A stretch of 64,000 nucleotides of DNA from the NCBI GenBank assembly GCA_963782965.1, contig CAWALV010000002.1, positions 434,001-498,000 on the forward strand, read 5' to 3'. The translations under genes were made by a program, and so were the position numbers. The number at the start of each line of letters is the position of its first letter. Within the stretch, counting starts at the first letter, position 1. Below, piece after piece: positions 51,706 to 59,460 of this stretch. The notes below the pieces were generated by a model. That model ran no database searches. It was given only the letters and a program-made list of their open reading frames with translations, and was not told where the DNA came from. This DNA comes from CAWALV01 sp963782965 (GTDB lineage Bacteria; Actinomycetota; Actinomycetes; Acidothermales; Acidothermaceae).

Positions 51706-51999
51706 ATGGAGGCTGCGAACGCACGCAGCAGCGTCGAGCCGCCCCAGGCACCGCTGTCGGAGCGCGACCACAAGATGCTGGAGTTCGAGCGGCAGTGGTG
51801 GAAGTACGCCGGCGCCAAGGAACAGGCCATGCGCGACATCTTCGACATGTCGGCGACCCGGTACTACCAGGCCTTGAATGCGCTCATCGACCGCCCGGAG
51901 GCGCTGCACGCCGACCCGATGCTGGTCAAACGGCTGCGCCGGCTACGGGCTGCTCGGCAGCGCGCCCGTTCGGCGCGGCGACTCGGGATCGAGGCCTGA
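51706..51999 (+). CDS. DUF3263 protein
   Basis: A 97-residue protein with AAAGGAGG eight bases before ATG 51706. It has the family core SERDHKMLEFERQWWKYAGAKEQAMRDIFDMSATRYYQALNALID (partly quoted as LEFERQWWKYAGAKEQA), which resembles a helix-turn-helix, and a basic C-terminus RRLRAARQRARSARRLG. A TACCCT about 31 bases upstream may be its -10. DUF3263 next to a LytR_C gene is conserved in actinobacteria (Rv0430-Rv0431 in M. tuberculosis). Confidence 0.88.
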   Translation: MEAANARSSVEPPQAPLSERDHKMLEFERQWWKYAGAKEQAMRDIFDMSATRYYQALNALIDRPEALHADPMLVKRLRRLRAARQRARSARRLGIEA

Positions 52000-52044
52000 C
52001 GAAGGCGCGGGCCAGCACCGCTCCGGCACCCAACGGCGGCGGAC

Positions 52045-52767
52045 GTGGCTGAATCCCCGCGCGGCCCATCCCAAGGCCCACCTCGGGGTCCGGCCCAAGG
52101 CCCAGCCCAACGGCAAGTCGGCAGCCACCGGGCCGATGACACGCCGCGGCGGCTCGTCGTCCTAGCGGTGTCCTTGATCGGCGTGGTGGCGGTCGCCGTC
52201 GGGGTCTGGGCCGGCCTGAAGTATCGCGCCACCGGTGCCAACTCCGGGGCGCTCGTGTCATCGACGGTGGGACACAAGCCCACCCTCGGGGCCGGGCAGC
52301 CGGCCCCGTCGAGGTCCCCTGCGACGTCCCCGTTGTCGTCGGTGGGCGCCCTCGGTGGTGCCCTCGGTGGTGCCGTCAGTGACGCTGCCCGGATCGCCTC
52401 CGTGTCACCCTCCGCATCGCCCTCCGCATCGCCCTCCGTCCCGGCGTCGGCAGCAGCGTCGAGCCCCGCTGCCGGCGACCCGCCGGTCGACGTCTTGAAC
52501 AACAGCCGGATAAGCGGCCTTGCCAAGACCGCCGCGCAACAACTCGCGGCCTCGGGTTGGCAGGTGAGCCACGTGGGCAACTACAGCGCGGCCATCCTCC
52601 CGACGACGACGCTGTACTACGCGGACGGCGATCAGGCGGCCGCTGCGAGGCTGGCCCAAGCATTCGGCATCTCCGCGGTGCGCGCGGCTCCGAGCGAGCT
52701 CGCGAACACCCCGCTCACGCTCGTGCTCACCCACGAGTGGGCGCAGGCTCATCCGGCGGGTGGGTGA
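52045..52767 (+). CDS. LytR_C-domain membrane protein (Rv0431-like)
   Basis: A 240-residue protein from GTG 52045. A Pro/Gln-rich cytoplasmic N-terminus, one membrane helix (about residues 36-58) and a Ser/Pro/Ala linker precede a C-terminal LytR_C domain with DVLNNSRISGLAKTAAQQLAASG and LYYADGDQAAAARLAQAFG. The domain is often attached to cell-wall ligases; alone, its role is unknown. It follows DUF3263 as in mycobacteria. Confidence 0.87.
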   Translation: MAESPRGPSQGPPRGPAQGPAQRQVGSHRADDTPRRLVVLAVSLIGVVAVAVGVWAGLKYRATGANSGALVSSTVGHKPTLGAGQPAPSRSPATSPLSSVGALGGALGGAVSDAARIASVSPSASPSASPSVPASAAASSPAAGDPPVDVLNNSRISGLAKTAAQQLAASGWQVSHVGNYSAAILPTTTLYYADGDQAAAARLAQAFGISAVRAAPSELANTPLTLVLTHEWAQAHPAGG

Positions 52768-52815
52768 CCGCACGGGTCGGGGCGAGTGCCGCTGCGGCGG
52801 GTAGGTTCGGTCACC

Positions 52816-53673
52816 ATGGAGTCAGATCTTGGGGCGGCGCTACCCCGCCCGGTAAGCGCTGCCGGCCGTGACGGTCTACGGCGCCTGATCGCGGCGCCGA
52901 AGCAGGCGCTGGTCGGGCTCGACTTCGACGGCACCCTCGCTCCGATCGTGGCCGACCCGGCCGCCGCCGTTGCGCACCCGGGCGCCGTCACGCTGCTGCG
53001 CCGCCTGGCCAGGCATGTCGACGCAGTCGCGATCGTCACCGGACGCCCGCCGCTCGTGGCGTTGTCCCTGCTCGGCCTTGCCGATCCGACCTCGCGAGTG
53101 CCGGCGAACCTCATGGTGCTCGGGCACTACGGGCTCGAGTGCTGGACGCCGGCCTCGGGCGTCGCGCAGCGGCCGGGGGCCGACCTCGCCGGCGTCGAAA
53201 GCGCGCGAGCGGCGCTGCCCCGCCTCCTCGAGGACGTCGGCGCGCCGGCCGGTACGTCGATCGAGGACAAGGGCGTCGCGGTCGCCGTCCACGTGCGCGG
53301 GACGCCGGACCCCGCTGCGGCGATGGAGTTGCTGCGTCGGCCGCTCGGCGGCCTCGCCGAACAGTCGGGGCTCCGGCTCGAGCCCGGCCGCCTGGTGCTC
53401 GAGTTGCGGCCGACAGTCGTCGACAAGGGGGAGGCGCTGGAGCAGCTCGCGGTGAAGCGGTCGTCGGCTGTGGTGATGTACGTGGGCGACGACCTCGGTG
53501 ACCTTGCGGCGTTCGACGCGTTGGACCGGTTGCGGGTAAGGGGCGTCGCCGCACTCAGCGTCTGTAGTGGCTCGGCGGAGGTGCCGCAGTTGCGGTCGCG
53601 AGCCGATCTGATCGTCGACGGGCCGGACGGCGTCGTGGCGCTGCTCGGCCTCTTGTGCGACGCGTTGGACTGA
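52816..53673 (+). CDS. otsB: Trehalose-6-phosphate phosphatase
   Basis: A 285-residue HAD-superfamily phosphatase. Motif I LDFDGTLAPIV supplies the nucleophile and acid Asp; motif II is in AIVTGRPP; the cap contains GHYGLECW and SIEDKGVAVAVHVRG; motifs III/IV are in RPTVVDKGEALEQL and YVGDDLGDLAAF. It makes trehalose from its 6-phosphate. ATG 52816 is preferred; a TAGGTT lies eight bases upstream. No otsA gene is in the window. Confidence 0.93.
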   Translation: MESDLGAALPRPVSAAGRDGLRRLIAAPKQALVGLDFDGTLAPIVADPAAAVAHPGAVTLLRRLARHVDAVAIVTGRPPLVALSLLGLADPTSRVPANLMVLGHYGLECWTPASGVAQRPGADLAGVESARAALPRLLEDVGAPAGTSIEDKGVAVAVHVRGTPDPAAAMELLRRPLGGLAEQSGLRLEPGRLVLELRPTVVDKGEALEQLAVKRSSAVVMYVGDDLGDLAAFDALDRLRVRGVAALSVCSGSAEVPQLRSRADLIVDGPDGVVALLGLLCDALD

Positions 53674-53674
53674 A

Positions 53675-53731
53675 CTGCCGAATAACCTCGGCTCTGCCGA
53701 ATAACCTCGGCTCTGCCGAATAACCTCGGCC
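53675..53731 (+). repeat. Three 19-bp tandem repeats, each a mini-hairpin
   Basis: Copies at 53675-53693, 53694-53712 and 53713-53731 are CTGCCGAATAACCTCGGCT, identical except for the last base of the third. Each folds as GCCGA-loop-TCGGC. They begin two bases after the otsB stop. Confidence 0.92.
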
Positions 53732-53759
53732 GGGAGCGTCCCTGCCCGACACGCTCCCG
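53731..53759 (+). terminator. Stem-loop terminator candidate after otsB
   Basis: CGGGAGCGT at 53731-53739 pairs perfectly with ACGCTCCCG at 53751-53759 around an 11-base loop. There is no T-tract. It follows the triple repeat directly. Confidence 0.6.
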
Positions 53760-53963
53760 CCCGCGGCTCCCCTCCGGTGTGATGACCCTAGCGAGCCTTG
53801 CGGGCCGGTGTCCCTCCGAGAATCGGCCGGTCTTGGGTGACCGTTCGGCTGATGTTCGAAGGGCAAATCCGCCACCTCGTCCGGCGGCCCACTGTGCGTC
53901 GCAGGTTATCGGGTGTGCGGTCGGATCCGGGGGCCGCTACGCTGGGCGACACAACTTAATACC

Positions 53964-54135
53964 GCTCATCAAGAGGGGCAGAGGGACCGGCCCGTTGAAG
54001 CCCCGGCAACCTTCCCGACCCGTTGCACTGCCCGGCCGTTCAGGCCGGGGCAGGCGCACTCGCTACCAAAGCGGCGAGGCCAGGTCGGAAGAGGTGCCAA
54101 CTCCGGCCTGCGGATGGTCCGCGGGGAAGATGAGG
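53964..54135 (+). promoter_or_regulatory. SAM-I (S-box) riboswitch before threonine synthase
   Basis: The S-box core is present in order: CTCATC-AAGAGGGGCAGAGGGACCGGCCCG (quoted in part: AGAGGGACCGGCCCG), GAAGCCCCGGCAACC, a variable P3/P4 region, AGGTGCCAACTCC, and the closing GATGAG. P1 pairs 53965-53970 with 54129-54134. Its 3' strand runs into GAGGAGAGAGG, the likely thrC ribosome-binding site, so ligand binding probably hides it. A TACGCT at 53938-53943 is a plausible -10. Confidence 0.93.
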
Positions 54136-54153
54136 AGAGAGGCCTCGCCCCAC

Positions 54154-55452
54154 ATGTCTGCTAACCCCACCTCTGCCGGCGCCGCCGTCGCACCCGTTCT
54201 GCCCGACGAGCCGCGCCTTCTCGGTTCGGCTGTCGCGCTTTCGTGTCGCGAGTGCGGCGAGCGTTACCCGATCAGTCCCCGCTACGCCTGCGAGATGTGC
54301 TTCGGCCCGCTCGAGGTGGCGTACGACTTCGCCGGAGTGACGCGCGAATCGATCGAAGCGGGTCCGCGCAACATCTGGCGCTACCGGCAACTCCTGCCGG
54401 TGCCACGCGACGTGACACAGACGCCCAACCTCGAGCCCGGCTTCACCAAGCTGGTTCGCGCCGACAACCTGGCCGGCGAACTCGGCATGCGGCGGTTGTG
54501 GGTGAAGGACGACACCGGCAACCCGACCCACTCCTTCAAGGACCGCGTCGTCGCCGTCGCGCTGGCCGCGGCGCGCGCTCTCGGGTTCTCCGTGCTGGCC
54601 TGCCCGTCGACCGGGAACCTGGCCAACGCCGTGGCGGCGGCCGCTGCTCGGGCCGGCATCCGTTCGGTGGTGTTCATCCCGGCCGACCTCGAACAGCAAA
54701 AGATCGTCACGACTGCCGTGTACGGCGGGACGCTGGTCGCCGTCCAAGGCACCTACGACGACGTGAACCGGCTCGCCCAGGAGATCGCGGCGGAAGAGGA
54801 CGACTGGGCGTTCGTCAACGTGAACGTTCGGCCGTACTACGCCGAGGGTTCCAAGACGCTGGGCTACGAGATCGCCGAACAGCTGGGCTGGCGGTTGCCG
54901 CAGCAGGTCGTGATCCCGATCGCCTCCGGGTCGCAGCTGACGAAGGTCGACAAGGCGTTCACCGAGTTCGGCAAGCTGGGTCTGGTCGATGCCACGCCGT
55001 ACCGCGTGTTCGGGGCCCAGGCGCAGGGCTGCAACCCGGTCGCACGGGCATTCAAGGCTGGGCACGACGTCGTGGCGCCGGTTCGGCCCGACACCATCGC
55101 CAAGTCGCTCGCGATCGGTAACCCCGCCGACGGCCCGTACGTGCTCGACGTATGCCGGCGCACCGGCGGCGTCGTCGAAGACGCCACCGATGCCGAGATC
55201 GTGGCGGGCATCCAGCTGCTGGCCCGCACCGAGGGCATCTTCGCCGAGACGGCGGGTGGCGTGACGATCGCGGTCCTGCGCAAACTGCTCGCCGCCGGCG
55301 AGATCGACCCGGAGGCCGAGACCGTCGTCATCAACAGCGGCGACGGGCTGAAGACGCTGGACGCCGTGGCGCCGGTGGCGTCGCCGTCCGTCACCATCCC
55401 GCCGTCCTTCGACGCCTTCCGCGCCTTCGTGGACGACGCCGGGCGGGCGTAA
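54154..55452 (+). CDS. thrC: Threonine synthase
   Basis: A 432-residue PLP enzyme converting O-phosphohomoserine to threonine. An N-terminal zinc-ribbon-like segment has CREC and CEMC (about residues 31-52). The PLP lysine is in NPTHSFKDRVVAVAL; the phosphate/PLP segments CPSTGNLANAVAA and VNVNVRPYYAEGSKTLGYEIAEQLGW (shown in part as YAEGSKTLGYEIA) are present. The start is ATG 54154. It is monocistronic and controlled by a SAM riboswitch, unusual for this gene. Confidence 0.95.
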   Translation: MSANPTSAGAAVAPVLPDEPRLLGSAVALSCRECGERYPISPRYACEMCFGPLEVAYDFAGVTRESIEAGPRNIWRYRQLLPVPRDVTQTPNLEPGFTKLVRADNLAGELGMRRLWVKDDTGNPTHSFKDRVVAVALAAARALGFSVLACPSTGNLANAVAAAAARAGIRSVVFIPADLEQQKIVTTAVYGGTLVAVQGTYDDVNRLAQEIAAEEDDWAFVNVNVRPYYAEGSKTLGYEIAEQLGWRLPQQVVIPIASGSQLTKVDKAFTEFGKLGLVDATPYRVFGAQAQGCNPVARAFKAGHDVVAPVRPDTIAKSLAIGNPADGPYVLDVCRRTGGVVEDATDAEIVAGIQLLARTEGIFAETAGGVTIAVLRKLLAAGEIDPEAETVVINSGDGLKTLDAVAPVASPSVTIPPSFDAFRAFVDDAGRA

Positions 55453-55468
55453 TACCGAGCCCCAGCGG

Positions 55469-55495
55469 CTTGCACTCGGGCCAGCCGAGTGCTAA
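55469..55495 (+). promoter_or_regulatory. CIRCE operator 1 (HrcA site)
   Basis: GCACTC-N9-GAGTGC core with outer bases CTT and TAA, against the consensus TTAGCACTC-N9-GAGTGCTAA. The right half is perfect. Confidence 0.85.
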
Positions 55496-55503
55496 ACATG
55501 GCG

Positions 55504-55530
55504 CTAGCACTCTTCGCATGAGAGTGACAA
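55504..55530 (+). promoter_or_regulatory. CIRCE operator 2 (HrcA site)
   Basis: CTAGCACTC-N9-GAGTGACAA: the left half is near perfect, and the right half matches the first five bases and the final AA. It starts 35 bases after the first CIRCE. Confidence 0.82.
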
Positions 55531-55674
55531 CAAGCACGCAGGACTTTGGACACAGGCACTGGCCGGGGCTACGAGACCCCACTTGTGCGGCGGACGTGAC
55601 GCCGGACGAGTGCGGTCGGCCGTCGCGGGCGTCGCGCCCGGCCGACGTTACGTCCCGACATGGGAGGACTTCGC

Positions 55675-57294
55675 ATGGCCAAGATGATTGCGTTCGACGA
55701 GACGGCTCGTCGCGCTCTCGAGCGCGGCATGAACCAGCTCGCCGACGCCGTCAAGGTGACCCTCGGTCCTAGGGGTCGCAACGTCGTGTTGGAGAAGAAG
55801 TGGGGCGCTCCCACGATCACCAACGACGGCGTCAGCATTGCCAAGGAGATCGAGCTCGAGGACCCGTACGAGAAGATCGGCGCCGAACTCGTCAAGGAAG
55901 TCGCCAAGAAGACCGACGACGTCGCCGGCGACGGCACGACCACGGCGACCGTTCTCGCCCAGGCGCTCGTGCGCGAGGGTCTGCGCAACGTCGCCGCCGG
56001 CGCCAACCCGATGGCGCTGAAGCGAGGCATCGAGGCCGCCGTCGAGCGGGTTTCGCAGTCGCTGCTCGATGTCGCCAAGGACGTCGAGACCCGTGACCAG
56101 ATCGCCTCGACCGCGTCCATCTCGGCGGCCGACACCGCCATCGGCGAGATGATCGCCGAAGCGATGGACAAGGTCGGCAAGGAAGGCGTGATCACGGTCG
56201 AGGAGAGCAACACCTTCGGCCTCGAGCTCGAGCTCACCGAGGGTATGCGCTTCGACAAGGGTCACCTGTCGGCGTACTTCGTCACCGACACCGACCGCAT
56301 GGAGACCGTGCTCGACGATCCGTACATCCTCATCGTCAACAGCAAGATTTCCGCGGTCAAGGACCTCCTGCCGCTGCTCGAGAAGGTCATGCAGGCCGGC
56401 AAGCCGCTGGTCATCATCGCCGAAGACGTCGAGGGTGAAGCCCTGGCGACTCTCGTCGTCAACAAGATCCGTGGCACCTTCCGTTCGGTCGCCGTCAAGG
56501 CGCCGGGCTTCGGTGACCGTCGCAAGGCCATGCTCGGCGACATCGCCATCCTCACGGGTGGTCAGGTGATCAGCGAGGAAGTCGGCCTGAAGCTGGAGAG
56601 CGCCGGTCTGGATCTGCTCGGCCGTGCTCGCAAGGTCGTGACGACCAAGGACGAGACCACCATCGTCGAAGGCGCCGGTGACCCCGATCAGATCGCCGGT
56701 CGGGTCAACCAGATTCGCGCCGAGATCGAGAAGAGCGACTCCGACTACGACCGCGAGAAGCTGCAGGAGCGGCTTGCCAAGCTCGCCGGCGGCGTGGCCG
56801 TCATCAAGGCGGGCGCGGCGACCGAGGTCGAGCTCAAGGAGCGCAAGCACCGCATCGAGGACGCCGTTCGCAACGCGAAGGCGGCCGTCGAAGAGGGCAT
56901 CGTCGCAGGCGGTGGCGTCGCGCTGCTGCAGGCGGCCAAGACGGCATTCGAGAAGCTCGACCTCGAAGGTGACGAGGCCACTGGTGCCCGCATCGTCGAG
57001 ATCGCGCTCGAGGCGCCGCTCAAGCAGATCGCGATCAACGCCGGCCTCGAAGGCGGCGTCGTGGTCGAGAAGGTGCGCAACCTCGAGTCGGGTTGGGGTC
57101 TGAACGCAGCCACCGGCGAATACGTCGACATGATCAAGGCCGGCATCATCGACCCGGCCAAGGTCACCCGCTCCGCGTTGCAGAACGCGGCGTCGATCGC
57201 CGGGCTGTTCCTCACCACCGAGGCGGTCGTCGCAGACAAGCCGGAGAAGGACAAGGCGCCGTCAGCACCCGGCGGCGGGGACATGGACTTCTGA
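55675..57294 (+). CDS. groEL: Chaperonin GroEL (60 kDa)
   Basis: A 539-residue chaperonin starting MAKMIAFDE at ATG 55675 (GGAGG nine bases upstream). The ATP-binding segments VTLGPRGRNVVLEKKWGAPTITNDGVSIA (partly quoted: KVTLGPRGRNVVLE) and DDVAGDGTTTATVLAQ, the apical domain and GIVAGGGVALL are all present. The C-terminal tail is GGGDMDF with almost no GGM repeats. No groES adjoins it, so it is a stand-alone copy of the actinobacterial GroEL2/Hsp65 type. Two CIRCE elements indicate HrcA heat-shock repression. Confidence 0.98.
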   Translation: MAKMIAFDETARRALERGMNQLADAVKVTLGPRGRNVVLEKKWGAPTITNDGVSIAKEIELEDPYEKIGAELVKEVAKKTDDVAGDGTTTATVLAQALVREGLRNVAAGANPMALKRGIEAAVERVSQSLLDVAKDVETRDQIASTASISAADTAIGEMIAEAMDKVGKEGVITVEESNTFGLELELTEGMRFDKGHLSAYFVTDTDRMETVLDDPYILIVNSKISAVKDLLPLLEKVMQAGKPLVIIAEDVEGEALATLVVNKIRGTFRSVAVKAPGFGDRRKAMLGDIAILTGGQVISEEVGLKLESAGLDLLGRARKVVTTKDETTIVEGAGDPDQIAGRVNQIRAEIEKSDSDYDREKLQERLAKLAGGVAVIKAGAATEVELKERKHRIEDAVRNAKAAVEEGIVAGGGVALLQAAKTAFEKLDLEGDEATGARIVEIALEAPLKQIAINAGLEGGVVVEKVRNLESGWGLNAATGEYVDMIKAGIIDPAKVTRSALQNAASIAGLFLTTEAVVADKPEKDKAPSAPGGGDMDF

Positions 57295-57316
57295 GCCACC
57301 GCAAAGCTCGAACGAC

Positions 57317-57362
57317 AAGCGGCTGGGCCACCGGGAAACCGGTGGCCCAGCCGCTTTGTTCG
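57317..57362 (+). terminator. Intrinsic terminator of groEL
   Basis: A perfect 18-bp stem (57317-57334 with 57339-57356) with a GAAA tetraloop, followed by TGTTCG. It lies 22 bases after the groEL stop. The end of the stem-loop also abuts the convergent WXG100 gene. Confidence 0.9.
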
Positions 57363-57371
57363 TCGGCTGTG

Positions 57372-57662
57372 TCAACTGCCGAAACTGGCGGCGATCTGGC
57401 GTTCGGCCTCGGCGTAGCTCGAGCCCGCCTGGCCGAGCAGCTGGCTGATGCCGGTCAGCGCTTCGTGCAGACCTTCGGCGGAGCGTTGCCACTCCGCCCA
57501 GAGCGCTTCGAATCGTTGCTGTGCGACACCGGCCCAGTCACTGCCCAGCGGCGCGAGCGAACTCGCCAAGCCGCGTAGTTCGCTTTCGATGCTCGACGCG
57601 CTGGAGCCGACCCGCGACGACATGCCGGCCAGCTGTTCGGGGGTAACCCGGATACCGCTCAT
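57372..57662 (-). CDS. WXG100-family protein (EsxA-like)
   Basis: A 96-residue helical hairpin protein from ATG 57662 (GGGAGG six bases upstream). The turn motif WXG is WAG in PLGSDWAGVAQQRFEALWAEW. The N-terminal helix starts VTPEQLAGMSSRVGSSA. WXG100 proteins are substrates of type VII secretion. No ESX/T7SS genes and no partner Esx gene are in the window, so it is an orphan. The secretion motif YxxxD/E may be YAEAE in the second helix (SSYAEAERQIAA). Confidence 0.9.
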   Translation of the reverse strand: MSGIRVTPEQLAGMSSRVGSSASSIESELRGLASSLAPLGSDWAGVAQQRFEALWAEWQRSAEGLHEALTGISQLLGQAGSSYAEAERQIAASFGS

Positions 57663-57779
57663 GTGAACCTCCCTCTTGCGTCGCACGCGGCGTGCCGCGT
57701 CGACGTGGCTTTGCGTGCGTCCAAGGGAGGCTACGGAAGTTGGTCGTCCCGACGCCGACGTCGTCCACAGGTGCTGTTG

Positions 57780-59432
57780 CTACGTGCCGTCGTCGGCAAG
57801 GACGTCGTCGGCGTCGATGATTCGATACGCGTAGCCCTGCTCGGCGAGAAAGCGTTGCCGGTGCGCCGCGTAATCCTGGTCGAGGGTGTCCCTGGCCACG
57901 ACGGCGTAGAACCGCGCGGCGCGGCCGTCGTGTTTCGGGCGCAGCAGGCGCCCCAGTCGTTGCGCTTCTTCCTGCCGTGAGCCAAAGGATCCGGACACCT
58001 GGATGGCGACCGATGCTTCCGGCAGGTCGACGGAGAAGTTGGCAACCTTGGAGACGACCAGTGTGGTGATCTCCCCGGCACGGAACGCGTCGAACAACCG
58101 CTCGCGTTCCTTGACCGGTACCTCCCCGGTGATGACCGGTGCACCGAGCCGCTCGCCGAGATCGGCGAGCTGATCGAGGTATTGCCCGATCACGAGCAGT
58201 TGCTCGCCGCCGTGGCGGGCGGCGAGGCTTTCGATGACCCGGGTCTTGGTTTCGGTGGTCGCGGCGTATCGGTAGCGATCCTCGGGTTCGGCCGTGGCGT
58301 AGAGCAGCCGCTCGTGCTCGGTGAGCGTGACGCGGACCTCGACGCAGTCAGCCGGGGCGATATAGCCCTGCGCCTCGATGTCCTTCCATGGCGCGTCGTA
58401 GCGCTTGGGGCCGATCAGGCTGAACACGTCACCTTCGCGGCCGTCCTCGCGGACCAACGTCGCGGTCAGGCCGAGACGCCGGCGCGACTGGATGTCGGCG
58501 GTGAAGCGAAAGATCGGAGCGGGGAGCAGGTGCACCTCGTCGTAGATGATCAGGCCCCAGTCGTGCTCGTCGAACAGCTCCAAGTGTGCATAGACACCTT
58601 TGCGCCGGGTGGTCATCACCTGGTACGTGGCGATGGTGACCGGCCGGATCTGCTTTCGAGAGCCGGAGTATTCGCCGATCTCCTCGTCGGTCAGCGTTGT
58701 GCGGCGAAGCAACTCGTGCCGCCACTGCCTCGCCGCAACGGTGTTCGTGACGAGGATCAGCGTGGTGGCCTGCGCCTGCGCCATCGCGGCCGCGCCGACA
58801 AGCGTCTTGCCGGCCCCACACGGCAGGACGACGACACCCGAACCGCCGTGCCAGAAGCCTTCGACGGCTTCGCGCTGGTACTCGCGAAGCGCCCAGCCTT
58901 CTTCGCGCAGCGCGATCGCATGTGCCTCACCGTCGACGTATCCGGCGAAGTCTTCAGCCGGCCAACCGAGCTTGAGCAAGGCCTGCTTGAGGTTGCCGCG
59001 CTGACTGGGATGCACGGCGACGGTGTCGTCGTCGATGCGGGTGCCGAGCATCGGCACGATCTTCTTGCTGCGCAGCACCTCTTCCAGCACTGCGCGGTCG
59101 GCTGAGTGCAGCACGAGGCCGTGCGCTGGGTCGTTGGTGAGTTGCAGCCGGCCGTAGCGTGCCATGGTCTCGGCGATGTCGACGAGCAACGCGTGCGGCA
59201 CCGCATACCGGCTGAACTTGAGCAGCGCATCGACGACTTGTTCGGCGTCGTGCCCGGCTGCGCGTGCGTTCCACAGTCCGAGCGGTGTCACGCGGTAGGT
59301 ATGGACGTGCTCGGGCGAGCGTTCGAGTTCTGCGAAGGGCGCGATGGCTCGACGGCAATCCGCGGCCTGCTCATGGTCGACCTCGAGCAGCAGCGTCTTG
59401 TCGGACTGCACGATCAATGGCCCGTCGGTCAT
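57780..59432 (-). CDS. DNA helicase XPB/Ssl2 type (ERCC3-like)
   Basis: A 550-residue SF2 helicase. An N-terminal damage-recognition-like domain (residues 1-170) precedes motif I LPCGAGKT (Walker A, about 203-210), motif II DEVH (298-301), motif III LTATLVRED, and motif VI QEEAQRLGRLLRP. Mycobacterial XPB is a 3'-5' helicase with an uncertain repair role. The large gene just upstream on the same strand (59461-61992) encodes the usual partner, 28 bases away. Confidence 0.94.
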   Translation of the reverse strand: MTDGPLIVQSDKTLLLEVDHEQAADCRRAIAPFAELERSPEHVHTYRVTPLGLWNARAAGHDAEQVVDALLKFSRYAVPHALLVDIAETMARYGRLQLTNDPAHGLVLHSADRAVLEEVLRSKKIVPMLGTRIDDDTVAVHPSQRGNLKQALLKLGWPAEDFAGYVDGEAHAIALREEGWALREYQREAVEGFWHGGSGVVVLPCGAGKTLVGAAAMAQAQATTLILVTNTVAARQWRHELLRRTTLTDEEIGEYSGSRKQIRPVTIATYQVMTTRRKGVYAHLELFDEHDWGLIIYDEVHLLPAPIFRFTADIQSRRRLGLTATLVREDGREGDVFSLIGPKRYDAPWKDIEAQGYIAPADCVEVRVTLTEHERLLYATAEPEDRYRYAATTETKTRVIESLAARHGGEQLLVIGQYLDQLADLGERLGAPVITGEVPVKERERLFDAFRAGEITTLVVSKVANFSVDLPEASVAIQVSGSFGSRQEEAQRLGRLLRPKHDGRAARFYAVVARDTLDQDYAAHRQRFLAEQGYAYRIIDADDVLADDGT

Positions 59433-59460
59433 CTGTCCATGCTCTCAGGTGTGCGCCGAG

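Noticed and set aside
49917..52052. A 711-codon open frame on the plus strand
   Set aside because: It is antisense to the GGDEF protein gene and also overlaps DUF3263 out of frame. No recognisable motif.
55648..56850. A 400-codon minus-strand frame
   Set aside because: It lies wholly antisense to groEL.
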